This document shows, one piece after another, positions 42,118-51,668 of a stretch of 64,000 bases of DNA. The notes beneath the pieces were generated by a model. It was not told where the DNA came from. It did no database searches and saw nothing but the letters and a program-made list of their open reading frames with translations. Numbering within the stretch: the stretch's first letter is position 1; the number at the start of each line of letters is the position of its first letter. Origin of the DNA: Aquipseudomonas alcaligenes MRY13-0052 (GTDB lineage: Bacteria; Pseudomonadota; Gammaproteobacteria; Pseudomonadales; Pseudomonadaceae); the NCBI GenBank assembly GCA_000474255.1, contig BATO01000016.1, positions 1 to 64,000 on the forward strand, written 5' to 3'. The position numbers were made by a program, and so were the translations under genes.

Positions 42118-43200
42118 TCAGCCGGCGATCAGCGCCTCGACCTCGGCGATGCGCGCCTTCAGGGTCGCCAGGTCGGCGCTGCGCAGGGTGGCGTGGCCGA
42201 CCTTGCGCCCGGCCTTGAAGGCCTTGCCGTAGTGGTGCAGGTGGCAGTCGCCGACGGCGATCACCTTCTCCACCGGCGGCACGTCGCCGATGAAGTTGAG
42301 CATGGCGCTCTCGCCCACCTTGGCGGTGGAACCCAGCGGCAGGCCGGCAACGGCGCGCAGGTGGTTCTCGAACTGGCTGCACTCGGCGCCCTCGATGGTC
42401 CAGTGCCCGGAGTTGTGCACGCGCGGGGCGATTTCGTTGGCCTTCAGGCCGCCGTCCACCTCGAAGAACTCGAAGGCCAGCACGCCGACGTAGTCCAGCT
42501 TCTGCAGCACGCGACCGACGTAATCCTCGGCCAGGGCCTGCAGCGGATGGTCGGTGCTGGCGATGGACAGGCGCAGGATGCCGTTGTCGTGGGTGTTGTG
42601 CACCAGCGGGTAGAAGCGCGTCTCGCCGTCACGGGCACGCACCGCCACCAGGGACACTTCGCCGGTGAAGGGCACGAAGCCTTCGAGGATGCAGGGCACG
42701 CTGCCCAGCTCGGCGAAGGCGCCGGTCACGTCCTCGGGCTTGCGCAGGACCTTCTGGCCCTTGCCGTCATAGCCCAGGGTGCGGGTCTTCATCACCGCCG
42801 GCAGGCCGATGGCGGCCACGGCGGCGTCCAGGTCGGCCTGGGACTGGATGTCGGCGAACTCGGGAGTGGGGATGCCCAGCTCCTTGAACATCGACTTCTC
42901 GAACCAGCGGTCACGGGCGATGCGCAGGGCATCGGCCGAGGGATAGACCGGCACGAACTGGGAGAGGAAGGCCACGGTCTCGGCCGGCACGCTCTCGAAC
43001 TCGAAGGTCACCAGGTCCACTTCATCGGCCAGCTGGCGCAGGTGGTCCTGGTCGCCGTAGTCGGCGCGGATGTGTTCACCAAGGGCCTGGGCGCATGCGT
43101 CCGGGGCCGGGTCGAGGAAGGCGAAGTCCATGCCCAGCGGGGTGCCCGCCAGGGCCATCATGCGGCCGAGCTGGCCGCCGCCGATCACGCCGATCTTCAT
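42118..43200 (-). CDS. purK: N5-carboxyaminoimidazole ribonucleotide synthase
   Basis: This 360-residue ATP-grasp enzyme converts AIR, ATP and bicarbonate to N5-CAIR in de novo purine synthesis. The N-terminal nucleotide fold begins MKIGVIGGGQLGRMMALAG; ATP-grasp elements include KTRTLGYDGKGQKVL and EGFVPFTGEVSLVAVRARDG, and the Mg-binding NEIAPRVHNSGHWTIE is present. It lies 3 bases after the purE stop. Order purE-purK matches P. aeruginosa. Confidence 0.97.
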   Translation of the reverse strand: MKIGVIGGGQLGRMMALAGTPLGMDFAFLDPAPDACAQALGEHIRADYGDQDHLRQLADEVDLVTFEFESVPAETVAFLSQFVPVYPSADALRIARDRWFEKSMFKELGIPTPEFADIQSQADLDAAVAAIGLPAVMKTRTLGYDGKGQKVLRKPEDVTGAFAELGSVPCILEGFVPFTGEVSLVAVRARDGETRFYPLVHNTHDNGILRLSIASTDHPLQALAEDYVGRVLQKLDYVGVLAFEFFEVDGGLKANEIAPRVHNSGHWTIEGAECSQFENHLRAVAGLPLGSTAKVGESAMLNFIGDVPPVEKVIAVGDCHLHHYGKAFKAGRKVGHATLRSADLATLKARIAEVEALIAG

Positions 43201-43203
43201 CTG

Positions 43204-43695
43204 TCAGGCCTCACGCGGGTCCGGGTTGTCGAGCACCGAGCGGGTCTGCTCGTCGCGGAAGGCCTTCAGCGCCGCGTGGTACTGCGGGTGCTGGTGGCCG
43301 AGGATGCTGGCGGCCAGCAGGGCGGCATTCACCGCGCCGGCCTTGCCGATGGCCAGGGTGGCGACCGGGATGCCCGCCGGCATCTGCACGATGGAAAGCA
43401 GCGAGTCGACGCCCGAGAGCATGGACGACTGCACCGGCACGCCGAGCACCGGCAGGTGGGTCTTGGCCGCACACATGCCCGGCAGGTGGGCGGCGCCGCC
43501 GGCACCGGCGATGATCACCTGGATGCCACGGGCCTCGGCCTCATCGGCGTACTGGAACAGCAGGTCCGGAGTGCGGTGCGCGGAAACCACCTTCACCTCG
43601 AAGGGGATGCCCAGCTTTTCCAGCATCTCGGCGGTGTGGCTGAGGGTGCTCCAATCGGATTTGGAGCCCATGATCACGCCTACCAGTGCGCTCAT
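43204..43695 (-). CDS. purE: N5-carboxyaminoimidazole ribonucleotide mutase
   Basis: This 163-residue octameric mutase converts N5-CAIR to CAIR. Motifs are [20 protein letters not shown] at the N-terminus, [20 protein letters not shown], and [20 protein letters not shown], with the catalytic His and Gly-rich loop. The length is usual for PurE. The gene starts at 43695 and has a leader of about 100 bases holding a terminator-like hairpin (43726-43752). Confidence 0.97.
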   Translation of the reverse strand: MSALVGVIMGSKSDWSTLSHTAEMLEKLGIPFEVKVVSAHRTPDLLFQYADEAEARGIQVIIAGAGGAAHLPGMCAAKTHLPVLGVPVQSSMLSGVDSLLSIVQMPAGIPVATLAIGKAGAVNAALLAASILGHQHPQYHAALKAFRDEQTRSVLDNPDPREA

Positions 43696-43725
43696 CGTCG
43701 TGCCTCATCAAGAGTCGAAAAACCA

Positions 43726-43801
43726 ACAAGCCACGCATATGGCGTGGCTTGTCTGCGATGTGGGCCGGCGTGCGCTGCCGGCCGAAGGCCGCGCAGTATA
43801 A
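43726..43801 (-). promoter_or_regulatory. purE promoter and leader with terminator-like hairpin
   Basis: On the minus strand TTATACT (43795-43801) is a good -10. The leader then has overlapping GC-rich hairpins, including GGCCGGC/GCCGGCC. At 43726-43752 ACAAGCCACGC-N5-GCGTGGCTTGT is followed by TTGGTTTTTCG. The upstream gene is divergent, so this terminator-like structure can only act on purE transcripts. Attenuation is inferred; no known riboswitch class is recognised. Confidence 0.55.
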
Positions 43802-43928
43802 CGCAAAGCCCGGCCTTGCCTACCGTCCGTCCAGCGGCTTGCCAAGGCGCCCGGAAATTGCCCTGGAGCAAGGGTAGGGCGAGCGTGCGGGTGCACACTC
43901 CAGGCTCCTTTTTCAGGAGGTGCACGCC

Positions 43929-44951
43929 ATGAACCAGACCATGAAAGCCGCCGTCGTCCATGCCTTCGGCGAACCGCTGCGGATCGAAGAGGTGAAGGTG
44001 CCGCTGCCCGGCCCCGGCCAGATCCTGGTGAAGATCGAAGCCTCGGGCGTCTGCCACACCGACCTGCACGCCGCCGAAGGCGACTGGCCGGTGAAGCCCG
44101 CCCTGCCCTTCATCCCCGGCCACGAAGGCGTCGGCTACGTGGCGGCGGTGGGCGCCGGGGTCACCCGGGTCAAGGAAGGCGACCGCGTCGGCGTGCCCTG
44201 GCTGTACACCGCCTGCGGCTGCTGCGAACACTGCCTGACCGGCTGGGAAACCCTCTGCGAGGGCCAGCAGAACACCGGCTACTCGGTGAACGGCGGCTAT
44301 GCCGAGTACGTGCTCGCCGACCCCAACTACGTGGGCGTGCTGCCGAAGAACGTCGGCTTCGCCGAGATCGCGCCGATCCTCTGCGCGGGCGTCACTGTCT
44401 ATAAGGGCCTCAAGGTCACCGGCGCGCGCCCCGGCCAGTGGGTGGCCATCTCCGGTATCGGCGGCCTGGGCCATGTGGCCGTGCAGTACGCCCGCGCCAT
44501 GGGCCTGCACGTGGCGGCCATCGACGTCGACGACGCCAAGCTGGAACTGGCCCGCAAGCTCGGCGCCAGCCTTACGATCAACGCCCGCAACGAGAACCCG
44601 GCCGAGGTGATCCAGCGCGACATCGGCGGCGCCCACGGCGTGCTGGTCACCGCGGTGTCCAACAGCGCCTTCGGCCAGGCCATCGGCATGGCCCGTCGCG
44701 GCGGCACCGTGGCCCTGGTGGGCCTGCCGCCGGGCGACTTCCCCACGCCGATCTTCGACGTGGTACTCAAGGCCATCAGCATCACCGGCTCCATCGTCGG
44801 CACCCGTGCGGACCTGCAGGAAGCCCTGGATTTCGCCGGCGAAGGCCTGGTGCACTCCACCTTCAGCACCGACAGCCTGGACAACATCAACGCCATCCTC
44901 GACCGCATGCGCGCCGGGCAGATCGAAGGCCGCGTGGTCCTGCAGATGTAG
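43929..44951 (+). CDS. adhA: Zinc-dependent alcohol dehydrogenase AdhA
   Basis: This 340-residue medium-chain zinc dehydrogenase has catalytic zinc ligands in [15 protein letters not shown] and PGHEGVG, a structural zinc site in [17 protein letters not shown], and an NAD-binding [13 protein letters not shown] near residue 180. The ATG at 43929 follows AGGAGGT by 7 bases, better than an in-frame GTG at 43920. The position beside purE and a LysR gene matches adhA of P. aeruginosa. It oxidises primary alcohols or reduces aldehydes. Confidence 0.93.
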   Translation: MNQTMKAAVVHAFGEPLRIEEVKVPLPGPGQILVKIEASGVCHTDLHAAEGDWPVKPALPFIPGHEGVGYVAAVGAGVTRVKEGDRVGVPWLYTACGCCEHCLTGWETLCEGQQNTGYSVNGGYAEYVLADPNYVGVLPKNVGFAEIAPILCAGVTVYKGLKVTGARPGQWVAISGIGGLGHVAVQYARAMGLHVAAIDVDDAKLELARKLGASLTINARNENPAEVIQRDIGGAHGVLVTAVSNSAFGQAIGMARRGGTVALVGLPPGDFPTPIFDVVLKAISITGSIVGTRADLQEALDFAGEGLVHSTFSTDSLDNINAILDRMRAGQIEGRVVLQM

Positions 44952-44971
44952 CCCCGCCAACCGGCCCCGGC

Positions 44972-45892
44972 TCAGGCCGGGGTCGTCCCCTCGCTGCCCG
45001 CCCCGCCTTCCAGCTTGCGCCATAGCAGGCGGATCGCCGCCTTGCGCACCAGCGCGCAGCGGTACAGGCGGATTTCCAGCGGCACATGCCACTGCGACCC
45101 GCCACACACCGCCAGCTCACCCCGCGCCAGCTCCGCCTGGGCACTGAAGCGCGGCACCCAGGCCACGCCCATGCCCTGCAACGCCATGCTCTTGAGGCTG
45201 TCGGCCATGGCCGTCTCATAGACGGTGGTGGAGCGCAGCGCCCGCTGGCGCAGCAGCAGGTTCACCGAACGCCCGAGGAAGGCCCCGGCGGTGTAGGCCA
45301 GCAGCGGCACGCTCTGCCCGTTCTCCAGGCTGTAGAGCGGTTCGCCATTCGCATCCACCGCGCACACCGGCAGCATCTCGGTGCTGCCCAGGTGCATGGA
45401 GGGGAAGATTTCCGGGTCCATCTGCAGGGAGGCGTCCGGATCGTAGAAGGCCAGGATCAGGTCGCAGCTGCCCTCGCGCAGGGAATGCACGGCATCGCCG
45501 ACGTTGGTGGCGATCAGGCGGCTAGCGATGTTCAAGCCCTCGCCGCGCAGCCGCGCGATCCACTGCGGGAAGAAGCCCAGCGCCAGGGAGTGGGCGGCGG
45601 CGAACTGCAGCACCTCGCCCTGCTGGCCTTCCAGGTGGTGCAGGTGGCGCACCACCTCGCCCATCTGCTCGACCATGCTGCGCGCCGTGACCAGGAACAG
45701 CTGGCCCGACTCGGTCAGTTCGATGGGCGTGCGCGAGCGGTTCACCAGGGTCAGCCCCAGGGCCGACTCCAGGCTGCGGATGCGCCGGCTGAAGGCCGGC
45801 TGGGTGACGAAGCGCTTCTCCGCCGCCTGGGAAAAGCTGCGGGTGGCGGCCAGGGCGACGAAGTCCTCCAGCCATTTGGTTTCCAGGTTCAT
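44972..45892 (-). CDS. LysR family regulator between adhA and aspA
   Basis: This 306-residue LysR-type regulator has an N-terminal HTH (WLEDFVALAATRSFSQAAEK, FVTQPAFSRRIRSLESALGL) and a substrate-binding-like domain. The ATG at 45892 gives MNLETKWLEDFVAL; the longer frame upstream lacks support. It is convergent with adhA and divergent from aspA. A direct TATGC repeat (45955-45968) in the divergent gap may be an operator. P. aeruginosa keeps this gene in the same place. Target and effector are unknown. Confidence 0.87.
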   Translation of the reverse strand: MNLETKWLEDFVALAATRSFSQAAEKRFVTQPAFSRRIRSLESALGLTLVNRSRTPIELTESGQLFLVTARSMVEQMGEVVRHLHHLEGQQGEVLQFAAAHSLALGFFPQWIARLRGEGLNIASRLIATNVGDAVHSLREGSCDLILAFYDPDASLQMDPEIFPSMHLGSTEMLPVCAVDANGEPLYSLENGQSVPLLAYTAGAFLGRSVNLLLRQRALRSTTVYETAMADSLKSMALQGMGVAWVPRFSAQAELARGELAVCGGSQWHVPLEIRLYRCALVRKAAIRLLWRKLEGGAGSEGTTPA

Positions 45893-46067
45893 CTCGATCC
45901 CCTTGCCCGATTTTGGTGCACACGCTTCCCGAACGAAGCGGGTCACGGCCGGATTATGCCGTTTATGCATGACCCAGCGGATAACAGCATTGGTCGACGA
46001 ACGGCTGGAAGCTTAGTCTATTGGGCATCGCGGCACTGGCCGTGTCTTCCCTGAGATGTATTACATC

Positions 46068-47492
<1,425 letters not shown>

Positions 47493-47537
47493 CGCGACAC
47501 CTGACTCACCAGGAGGGGCCCTGCCCCTTCATCCTTC

Positions 47538-47565
47538 AAGGATGGCGCCAGCCATCCTTTTTTTT
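47538..47565 (+). terminator. Intrinsic terminator of aspA
   Basis: AAGGATGGC-GCCA-GCCATCCTT is followed by TTTTTT, 46 bases after the stop. Confidence 0.93.
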
Positions 47566-47622
47566 CGCCTGTGGCAAAGGGGTTATCCACAAGCCCTTCA
47601 CTGGCACGGAGCCTCCCGGGAC

Positions 47623-48045
47623 GTAGGGTGGATAACGCTCTTTTTATCCACCGAGCGGAGCCGATCCCAGCAACGATGCCCACTGCCCGGTAGGAGCGAA
47701 TTCATTCGCGATGGAGCCGCAGCCACCCGGGGCTATCCAGCGGGCTGCAAGCCTTTTCGCGGCTGAAGCCGCTCCCACGACAAGCACCGCAAGCGCCGGT
47801 GAATCGGAGCCAACCCCAACGCCGAAACGGTGGACCGATGGAGTGGGGTCCACCCTACATCGACCGACGCACCGTGCCCGCACGGACCCTCCCGCTGGGT
47901 AGGGTGGATAACGCTCTTCTTATCCACCAAGCGGGGCCGATCCCAGCACCTCTGCTCACCCCGTGGAATTCATTCGCGATGGAGCCGCAGCCACCTGGGG
48001 CTATCCAGCGGGCTGCAAGCCTTTCGCGGCTGAAGCCGCTCCTAC
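47623..48045. repeat. Composite repeat cluster between aspA and the MocR gene
   Basis: The 575-base gap 47493-48067 holds no gene besides the aspA terminator. It has two copies of a composite unit, 47623-47778 and 47899-48045. Each joins a GTAGGGTGGATAACG...ATCCACC hairpin, a conserved spacer, an ATTCATTCGCGATGGAG element and a CGCGGCTGAAGCCGCTCC REP. Between them is an inverted GTAGG-type copy (47829-47858). A third unit is at 54664-54810. Confidence 0.8.
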
Positions 48046-48067
48046 AAGTGCCCCCAACACCTGCCGG

Positions 48068-49534
48068 TTACAACCTCCACGCCTTGCGCAATGCCGCCAG
48101 CGCCTTGGCGATCTCCGCCTCGGGCACGGCGGCGAAGCCCAGCACCAGCCCGGCGCGGTTATCCACAGGCGGCTCCTCCCCCGGCAGCCAGTAGCTGCTC
48201 AGGCCATTCAACTCCACGCCGGCTCGTTCGGCCGCCGCGATCAACTCGCGCTCGCGGGCGAGGCTGTCGACCCGCACGCACAGGTGCAGCCCGGCTTCCA
48301 CCGCCGGCATCGGCGCGCAGCCGGGGATATCCACAGGCCAGCCGGCCAGCAGCGCGTCGCGTCGGCTGCGGGCGGCGGCGCGCATGCGGCGGATGTGCCG
48401 CTGGAAGTGCCCGGCGGCGATGAACTCGGCCATCACCGCCTGGGTGCCGATCTCCGAATGGCGCATGTCCAGGGCGCGGCGCCGGGCGAAGGGCTCCACC
48501 AGGGCCGGCGGCAGCACCAGGTAGCCCAGGCGCAGCGCCGGGAAGGCGATCTTGCAGAAGGTGCCGACGTAGAGCACCCGGCCCTGCCGGTCCAGCGCTG
48601 CCAGGGGGGCCAGGGGCGTGCCGCTGTAGCGGTACTCGCCGTCGTAGTCGTCCTCGACTATCCAGCCGTCGTGGCGCTCGGCCCAGTCCAGCAGCTCCAG
48701 GCGCCGCGCCAGGCTCAGGGTCACCCCGGTGGGGTACTGGTGGGACGGCGTGACATAGGTGAGGCGGCAGTCCCCGGCCCGCTCCAGGGCGGCGGTATCC
48801 AGCCCATCCGCGTCCACCGGGATGCCGGCGAGCTGCGCACCGGCTACGGAGAAGGCATGGCCGGCGGCGCGGTAGCCGGGGTTCTCGATGGCCACCCGGT
48901 CCCCCGGCTCCACCAGCAGTTGCGCGCAGAGGCTGATGGCCTGCTGGGCGCCACAGGTGACGATCACCTGCGCCGGGTCGCAGTGCAGCCCCCGGCCGTT
49001 GCGCAGGTAGGCGGCGATCAGCTCGCGCAGCTGCCAGTCGCCGGCCGGGTCGCCATAGCCCAGGCGCGCTGGCGAAGGCTTGCGCCAGAAGCGCGCCGAG
49101 AGCCGCGCCCAGGTCTCGAAGGGGAACAGGTCGAAGGCCGGCACGCCCACGCGGAAGGCACGGGGTGGCCCGATCAGCGGCCGACTCAGGTGATGGGCTT
49201 GCAGGCGCTGCAGCGCCTCGCTCGTCGCGGCCTTGGCCTGCACGGCGGGCGCCGGCCTCGAGGCTGTGGATAACTCCGCCACATAGGTGCCATCGCCGAT
49301 GCGGCCCTCCACGTAACCCTCGGCGTAGAGCTGGTCGAAGGCGCGGGTCACGGTATTGCGCGAGATGCCCAGCAAGGCCGCCAGGTCCCGGCTCGCCGGC
49401 AGCCGCGTGCCGCTTTGCAGGCGGCCATCGAGAATGCGTTCGCGCAGCCCCTCGTAGAGCTGGCGGGCCAGACCCTGGCGCGCATCGAGGCGGATGCCGG
49501 AAAGATCGACGGGGAGCGGCACGGCAATCGGCAT
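48068..49534 (-). CDS. MocR/PdxR-type regulator (GntR HTH fused to aminotransferase-like domain)
   Basis: This 488-residue protein has an N-terminal GntR-type winged HTH (ILDGRLQSGTRLPASRDLAA, then LLGISRNTVTRAFDQLYAEG). The fold-type I aminotransferase-like domain carries VTCGAQQAISLCAQLLVEPG and a PLP lysine region near VGTFCKIAFPALRLGYLVLP. MocR proteins bind PLP and regulate metabolism of vitamin B6, amines or GABA. The ATG at 49534 gives MPIAVPLPVDLSGIRLDARQ. It diverges from the PaiB-like gene, with ATTGGCCC/GGGCCAAT sites between. Confidence 0.9.
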   Translation of the reverse strand: MPIAVPLPVDLSGIRLDARQGLARQLYEGLRERILDGRLQSGTRLPASRDLAALLGISRNTVTRAFDQLYAEGYVEGRIGDGTYVAELSTASRPAPAVQAKAATSEALQRLQAHHLSRPLIGPPRAFRVGVPAFDLFPFETWARLSARFWRKPSPARLGYGDPAGDWQLRELIAAYLRNGRGLHCDPAQVIVTCGAQQAISLCAQLLVEPGDRVAIENPGYRAAGHAFSVAGAQLAGIPVDADGLDTAALERAGDCRLTYVTPSHQYPTGVTLSLARRLELLDWAERHDGWIVEDDYDGEYRYSGTPLAPLAALDRQGRVLYVGTFCKIAFPALRLGYLVLPPALVEPFARRRALDMRHSEIGTQAVMAEFIAAGHFQRHIRRMRAAARSRRDALLAGWPVDIPGCAPMPAVEAGLHLCVRVDSLARERELIAAAERAGVELNGLSSYWLPGEEPPVDNRAGLVLGFAAVPEAEIAKALAALRKAWRL

Positions 49535-49536
49535 GG

Positions 49537-49597
49537 ATTGGCCCCATGGAAGTCGCAGGAAATGGCTCTTACAACGGGCCAATATCCTGCCTAGGAT
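49537..49597. promoter_or_regulatory. MocR-PaiB divergent promoter with inverted ATTGGCCC sites
   Basis: For the plus strand, TTACAA (49569-49574) and TAGGAT (49592-49597) lie 17 bp apart. GGGCCAAT (49576-49583) sits between them, and its inverted partner ATTGGCCC is at 49537-49544. Binding by the adjacent MocR regulator is inferred. Confidence 0.55.
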
Positions 49598-49623
49598 GTT
49601 TCCATCACGCCAGGAGATTCGCC

Positions 49624-50256
49624 ATGTACCTGCCCGCCTCCTTCCGCCAGGAAGACCTCGCCGAACTGCACCTGCAGATGCGCCAGAGCCGCCTGGCCAC
49701 ACTGGTCTGCCAGGGCGCCGACGGGCTGGTGGCCAGCCACCTGCCGCTGCTGCTGGAAGCCGGCGAAGGCGAGTACGGCACCCTCTATGGTCACTTCGCC
49801 AAGGCCAACCCGCAGTGGCGCGCGCTGGCCGACGGCGCCGAGGCGCTGGTGGTGTTCAACGGCCCCGACGCCTATGTCAGCCCCGCCTGGTACGCCGCCA
49901 AGGCCGAACACGGCAAGGTGGTGCCGACCTGGAACTACATCGCCGTGCACGCCTACGGCCAGGCCGAGGTGTTCGACGACGCCGAGCGCCTGCTGCAGCT
50001 GGTCGGCCGCCTCAGCGACCAGCACGAAGCCGGGCGCCCGCAGCCCTGGGCGCTGAGCGATGCGCCGCGCGACTACATCGATGCCATGCTGCGCGCCATC
50101 GTCGGCTTCGCCCTGCCCATCCGCCGTATCGAAGGCAAATGGAAGCTCGGCCAGAACCGCAGCCAGGCCGACCAGGCCGGCGTACGCGAAGGCCTGGCCG
50201 GCAGCGCCGACGGGCGCGACCGCGAACTGGCCCAGCGCATGGCCCCCACTCTCTGA
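49624..50256 (+). CDS. PaiB-like FMN-binding negative regulator family protein
   Basis: This 210-residue PaiB/FMN-binding protein starts MYLPASFRQEDLAELHLQMR and has the family region GPDAYVSPAWYAAKAEHGKV followed by PTWNYIAVHAYGQAEV. In Bacillus PaiB is annotated as a transcriptional repressor of sporulation and protease genes, but the fold is that of FMN-binding split barrels. It is divergent from the MocR gene and upstream of two GNAT genes on the same strand (21 bases to the first), probably one operon. Confidence 0.88.
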   Translation: MYLPASFRQEDLAELHLQMRQSRLATLVCQGADGLVASHLPLLLEAGEGEYGTLYGHFAKANPQWRALADGAEALVVFNGPDAYVSPAWYAAKAEHGKVVPTWNYIAVHAYGQAEVFDDAERLLQLVGRLSDQHEAGRPQPWALSDAPRDYIDAMLRAIVGFALPIRRIEGKWKLGQNRSQADQAGVREGLAGSADGRDRELAQRMAPTL

Positions 50257-50277
50257 ACCACCCTGAAAGGAAGCAGC

Positions 50278-50721
50278 ATGTCCCTCGAAATCCGCCCGGT
50301 CAGCGCCGCCGAGCACGCCGTCTGGCTGCCGCTGTGGCAGGGCTACCAGCGTTTCTACAAGACCGAGATCGCCGCCGAGACCACCGAGCAGACCTGGCAG
50401 CGCTTCCTCGACGGCACCGAACCCATGCACGCCGCCCTCGCCTGGCAGGGCGACCGCGCCGTCGGCCTGGTGCACTTCATCTATCACCGCTCCTGCTGGA
50501 CCGTGGGCGATTACTGCTACCTGCAGGACCTCTATGTGCAGGACGGCCTGCGCGGTGCCGGCGTCGGCCGCGCGCTGATCGAGCACGTCTACGCCCAGGC
50601 CCGGGCCGCCGGCGCCTCGCGGGTGCACTGGCTGACCCACGAGACCAACACCGACGCCATGCACCTGTATGACCGCATCGCCGATCGCTCCGGCTTCCTC
50701 CAGTACCGCAAGCTGCTCTGA
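50278..50721 (+). CDS. GNAT family N-acetyltransferase (first)
   Basis: This 147-residue GNAT protein has the acetyl-CoA-binding segment DLYVQDGLRGAGVGRALIEH near residue 85 (motif A, R/Q-x-x-G-x-G/A) and a following beta-bulge region WLTHETNTDAMHLYDRIADR. It starts MSLEIRPVSAAEHAVWLPLW behind AAGGAAG. Substrate unknown; it is cotranscribed with the PaiB-like gene, whose Bacillus partner PaiA is also an acetyltransferase, so a polyamine-type substrate is possible. Confidence 0.85.
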   Translation: MSLEIRPVSAAEHAVWLPLWQGYQRFYKTEIAAETTEQTWQRFLDGTEPMHAALAWQGDRAVGLVHFIYHRSCWTVGDYCYLQDLYVQDGLRGAGVGRALIEHVYAQARAAGASRVHWLTHETNTDAMHLYDRIADRSGFLQYRKLL

Positions 50722-50734
50722 CCAGGAATATTCC

Positions 50735-51418
50735 ATGAACGACGAAACACAACTCGACTGGCAACCCGTACCCGCCCCGGCCCGTGCGCCCCTCGACGGC
50801 CGCTTCGTGCGCCTGGAACCGGTGGACGCCAGCCGCCACGGCGACGACCTCTGGCCTGCGCTGCAAAGCCCGGATGGCGACCCCCGCCTGTGGGACTACC
50901 TCGGCTATGGCCCCTTCGCCGATCGCGCGGCCTTCGATGCCTGGCTGGCAGGCAACCAGGCCAGCCGCGACCCGCAGTTCTTCACCGTGATCGACCGCGC
51001 CAGCGGCCGCGCCGTGGGCCTGCTCAGCTACCTGCGCATCGCACCCAACGACGGCTGCATCGAGATCGGCCACATCGCCTTCGGCGCCCCCATGCAGCGC
51101 TCGCCCGCCTCCACCGAGGCGGTCTACCTGCTGGCGCGCCTGGCCATGAGCGAGCTCGGCTACCGCCGCCTGGAATGGAAGTGCAACGCCCTCAACGCCC
51201 GCTCCATGCGCGCCGCCGAGCGCCTGGGCTTCACCTATGAAGGGCTGTTCCGCCAGCACATGGTGGTCAAGGGCCGTAACCGCGACACCGCCTGGTTCTC
51301 CATCATCGACAGCGAATGGCCGGCCGTGCGCGACGCCTTCGAGGGCTGGCTGGCTGTGGATAACTTTGACGCCAACGGCCAGCAAAAGCGCCGCCTCGAA
51401 GACTTCAGGAAATCCTGA
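50735..51418 (+). CDS. GNAT family N-acetyltransferase, RimJ/RimL-like (second)
   Basis: This 227-residue GNAT protein is of the RimJ/RimL/YjcK-type subgroup: GRFVRLEPVDASRHGDDLWP near the N-terminus, EIGHIAFGAPMQRSPASTEA near residue 110, and LEWKCNALNARSMRAAERLG with FTYEGLFRQHMVVKGRNRDT in the C-terminal half. The ATG at 50735 has AGGAAT 9 bases upstream. It is 13 bases after the first GNAT gene. Specific substrate is unknown. Confidence 0.85.
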   Translation: MNDETQLDWQPVPAPARAPLDGRFVRLEPVDASRHGDDLWPALQSPDGDPRLWDYLGYGPFADRAAFDAWLAGNQASRDPQFFTVIDRASGRAVGLLSYLRIAPNDGCIEIGHIAFGAPMQRSPASTEAVYLLARLAMSELGYRRLEWKCNALNARSMRAAERLGFTYEGLFRQHMVVKGRNRDTAWFSIIDSEWPAVRDAFEGWLAVDNFDANGQQKRRLEDFRKS

Positions 51419-51434
51419 GGGCGGCCCACGCCTC

Positions 51435-51530
51435 GTAGGATGGGTAGAGGTACGAAACCCATCATTGCGGAGTGCCCCATGACCGCATGGGTTTCGCTTC
51501 GCTCGCGGAACGCCGCCCGCCCCATCCTAC
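51435..51530. repeat. Inverted pair of GTAGG-type repeats
   Basis: 51435-51463 (GTAGGATGGGTAGAGG...ACCCATC) faces an inverted partner ending CATCCTAC at 51530. They sit after the GNAT gene and before the autotransporter. Confidence 0.7.
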
Positions 51531-51668
51531 GGGCCACTTATCCCCGCGAATGCGGGGCCAGTGGAATCAAAAGCTCCCTTATTCCGGTAACCCTTCTGTT
51601 ACGAAACCGTAAGACTTCTTCCTTATAAACAGCGGCCAGCCAACAAGATCATTACAAAGGTTGCCGCC

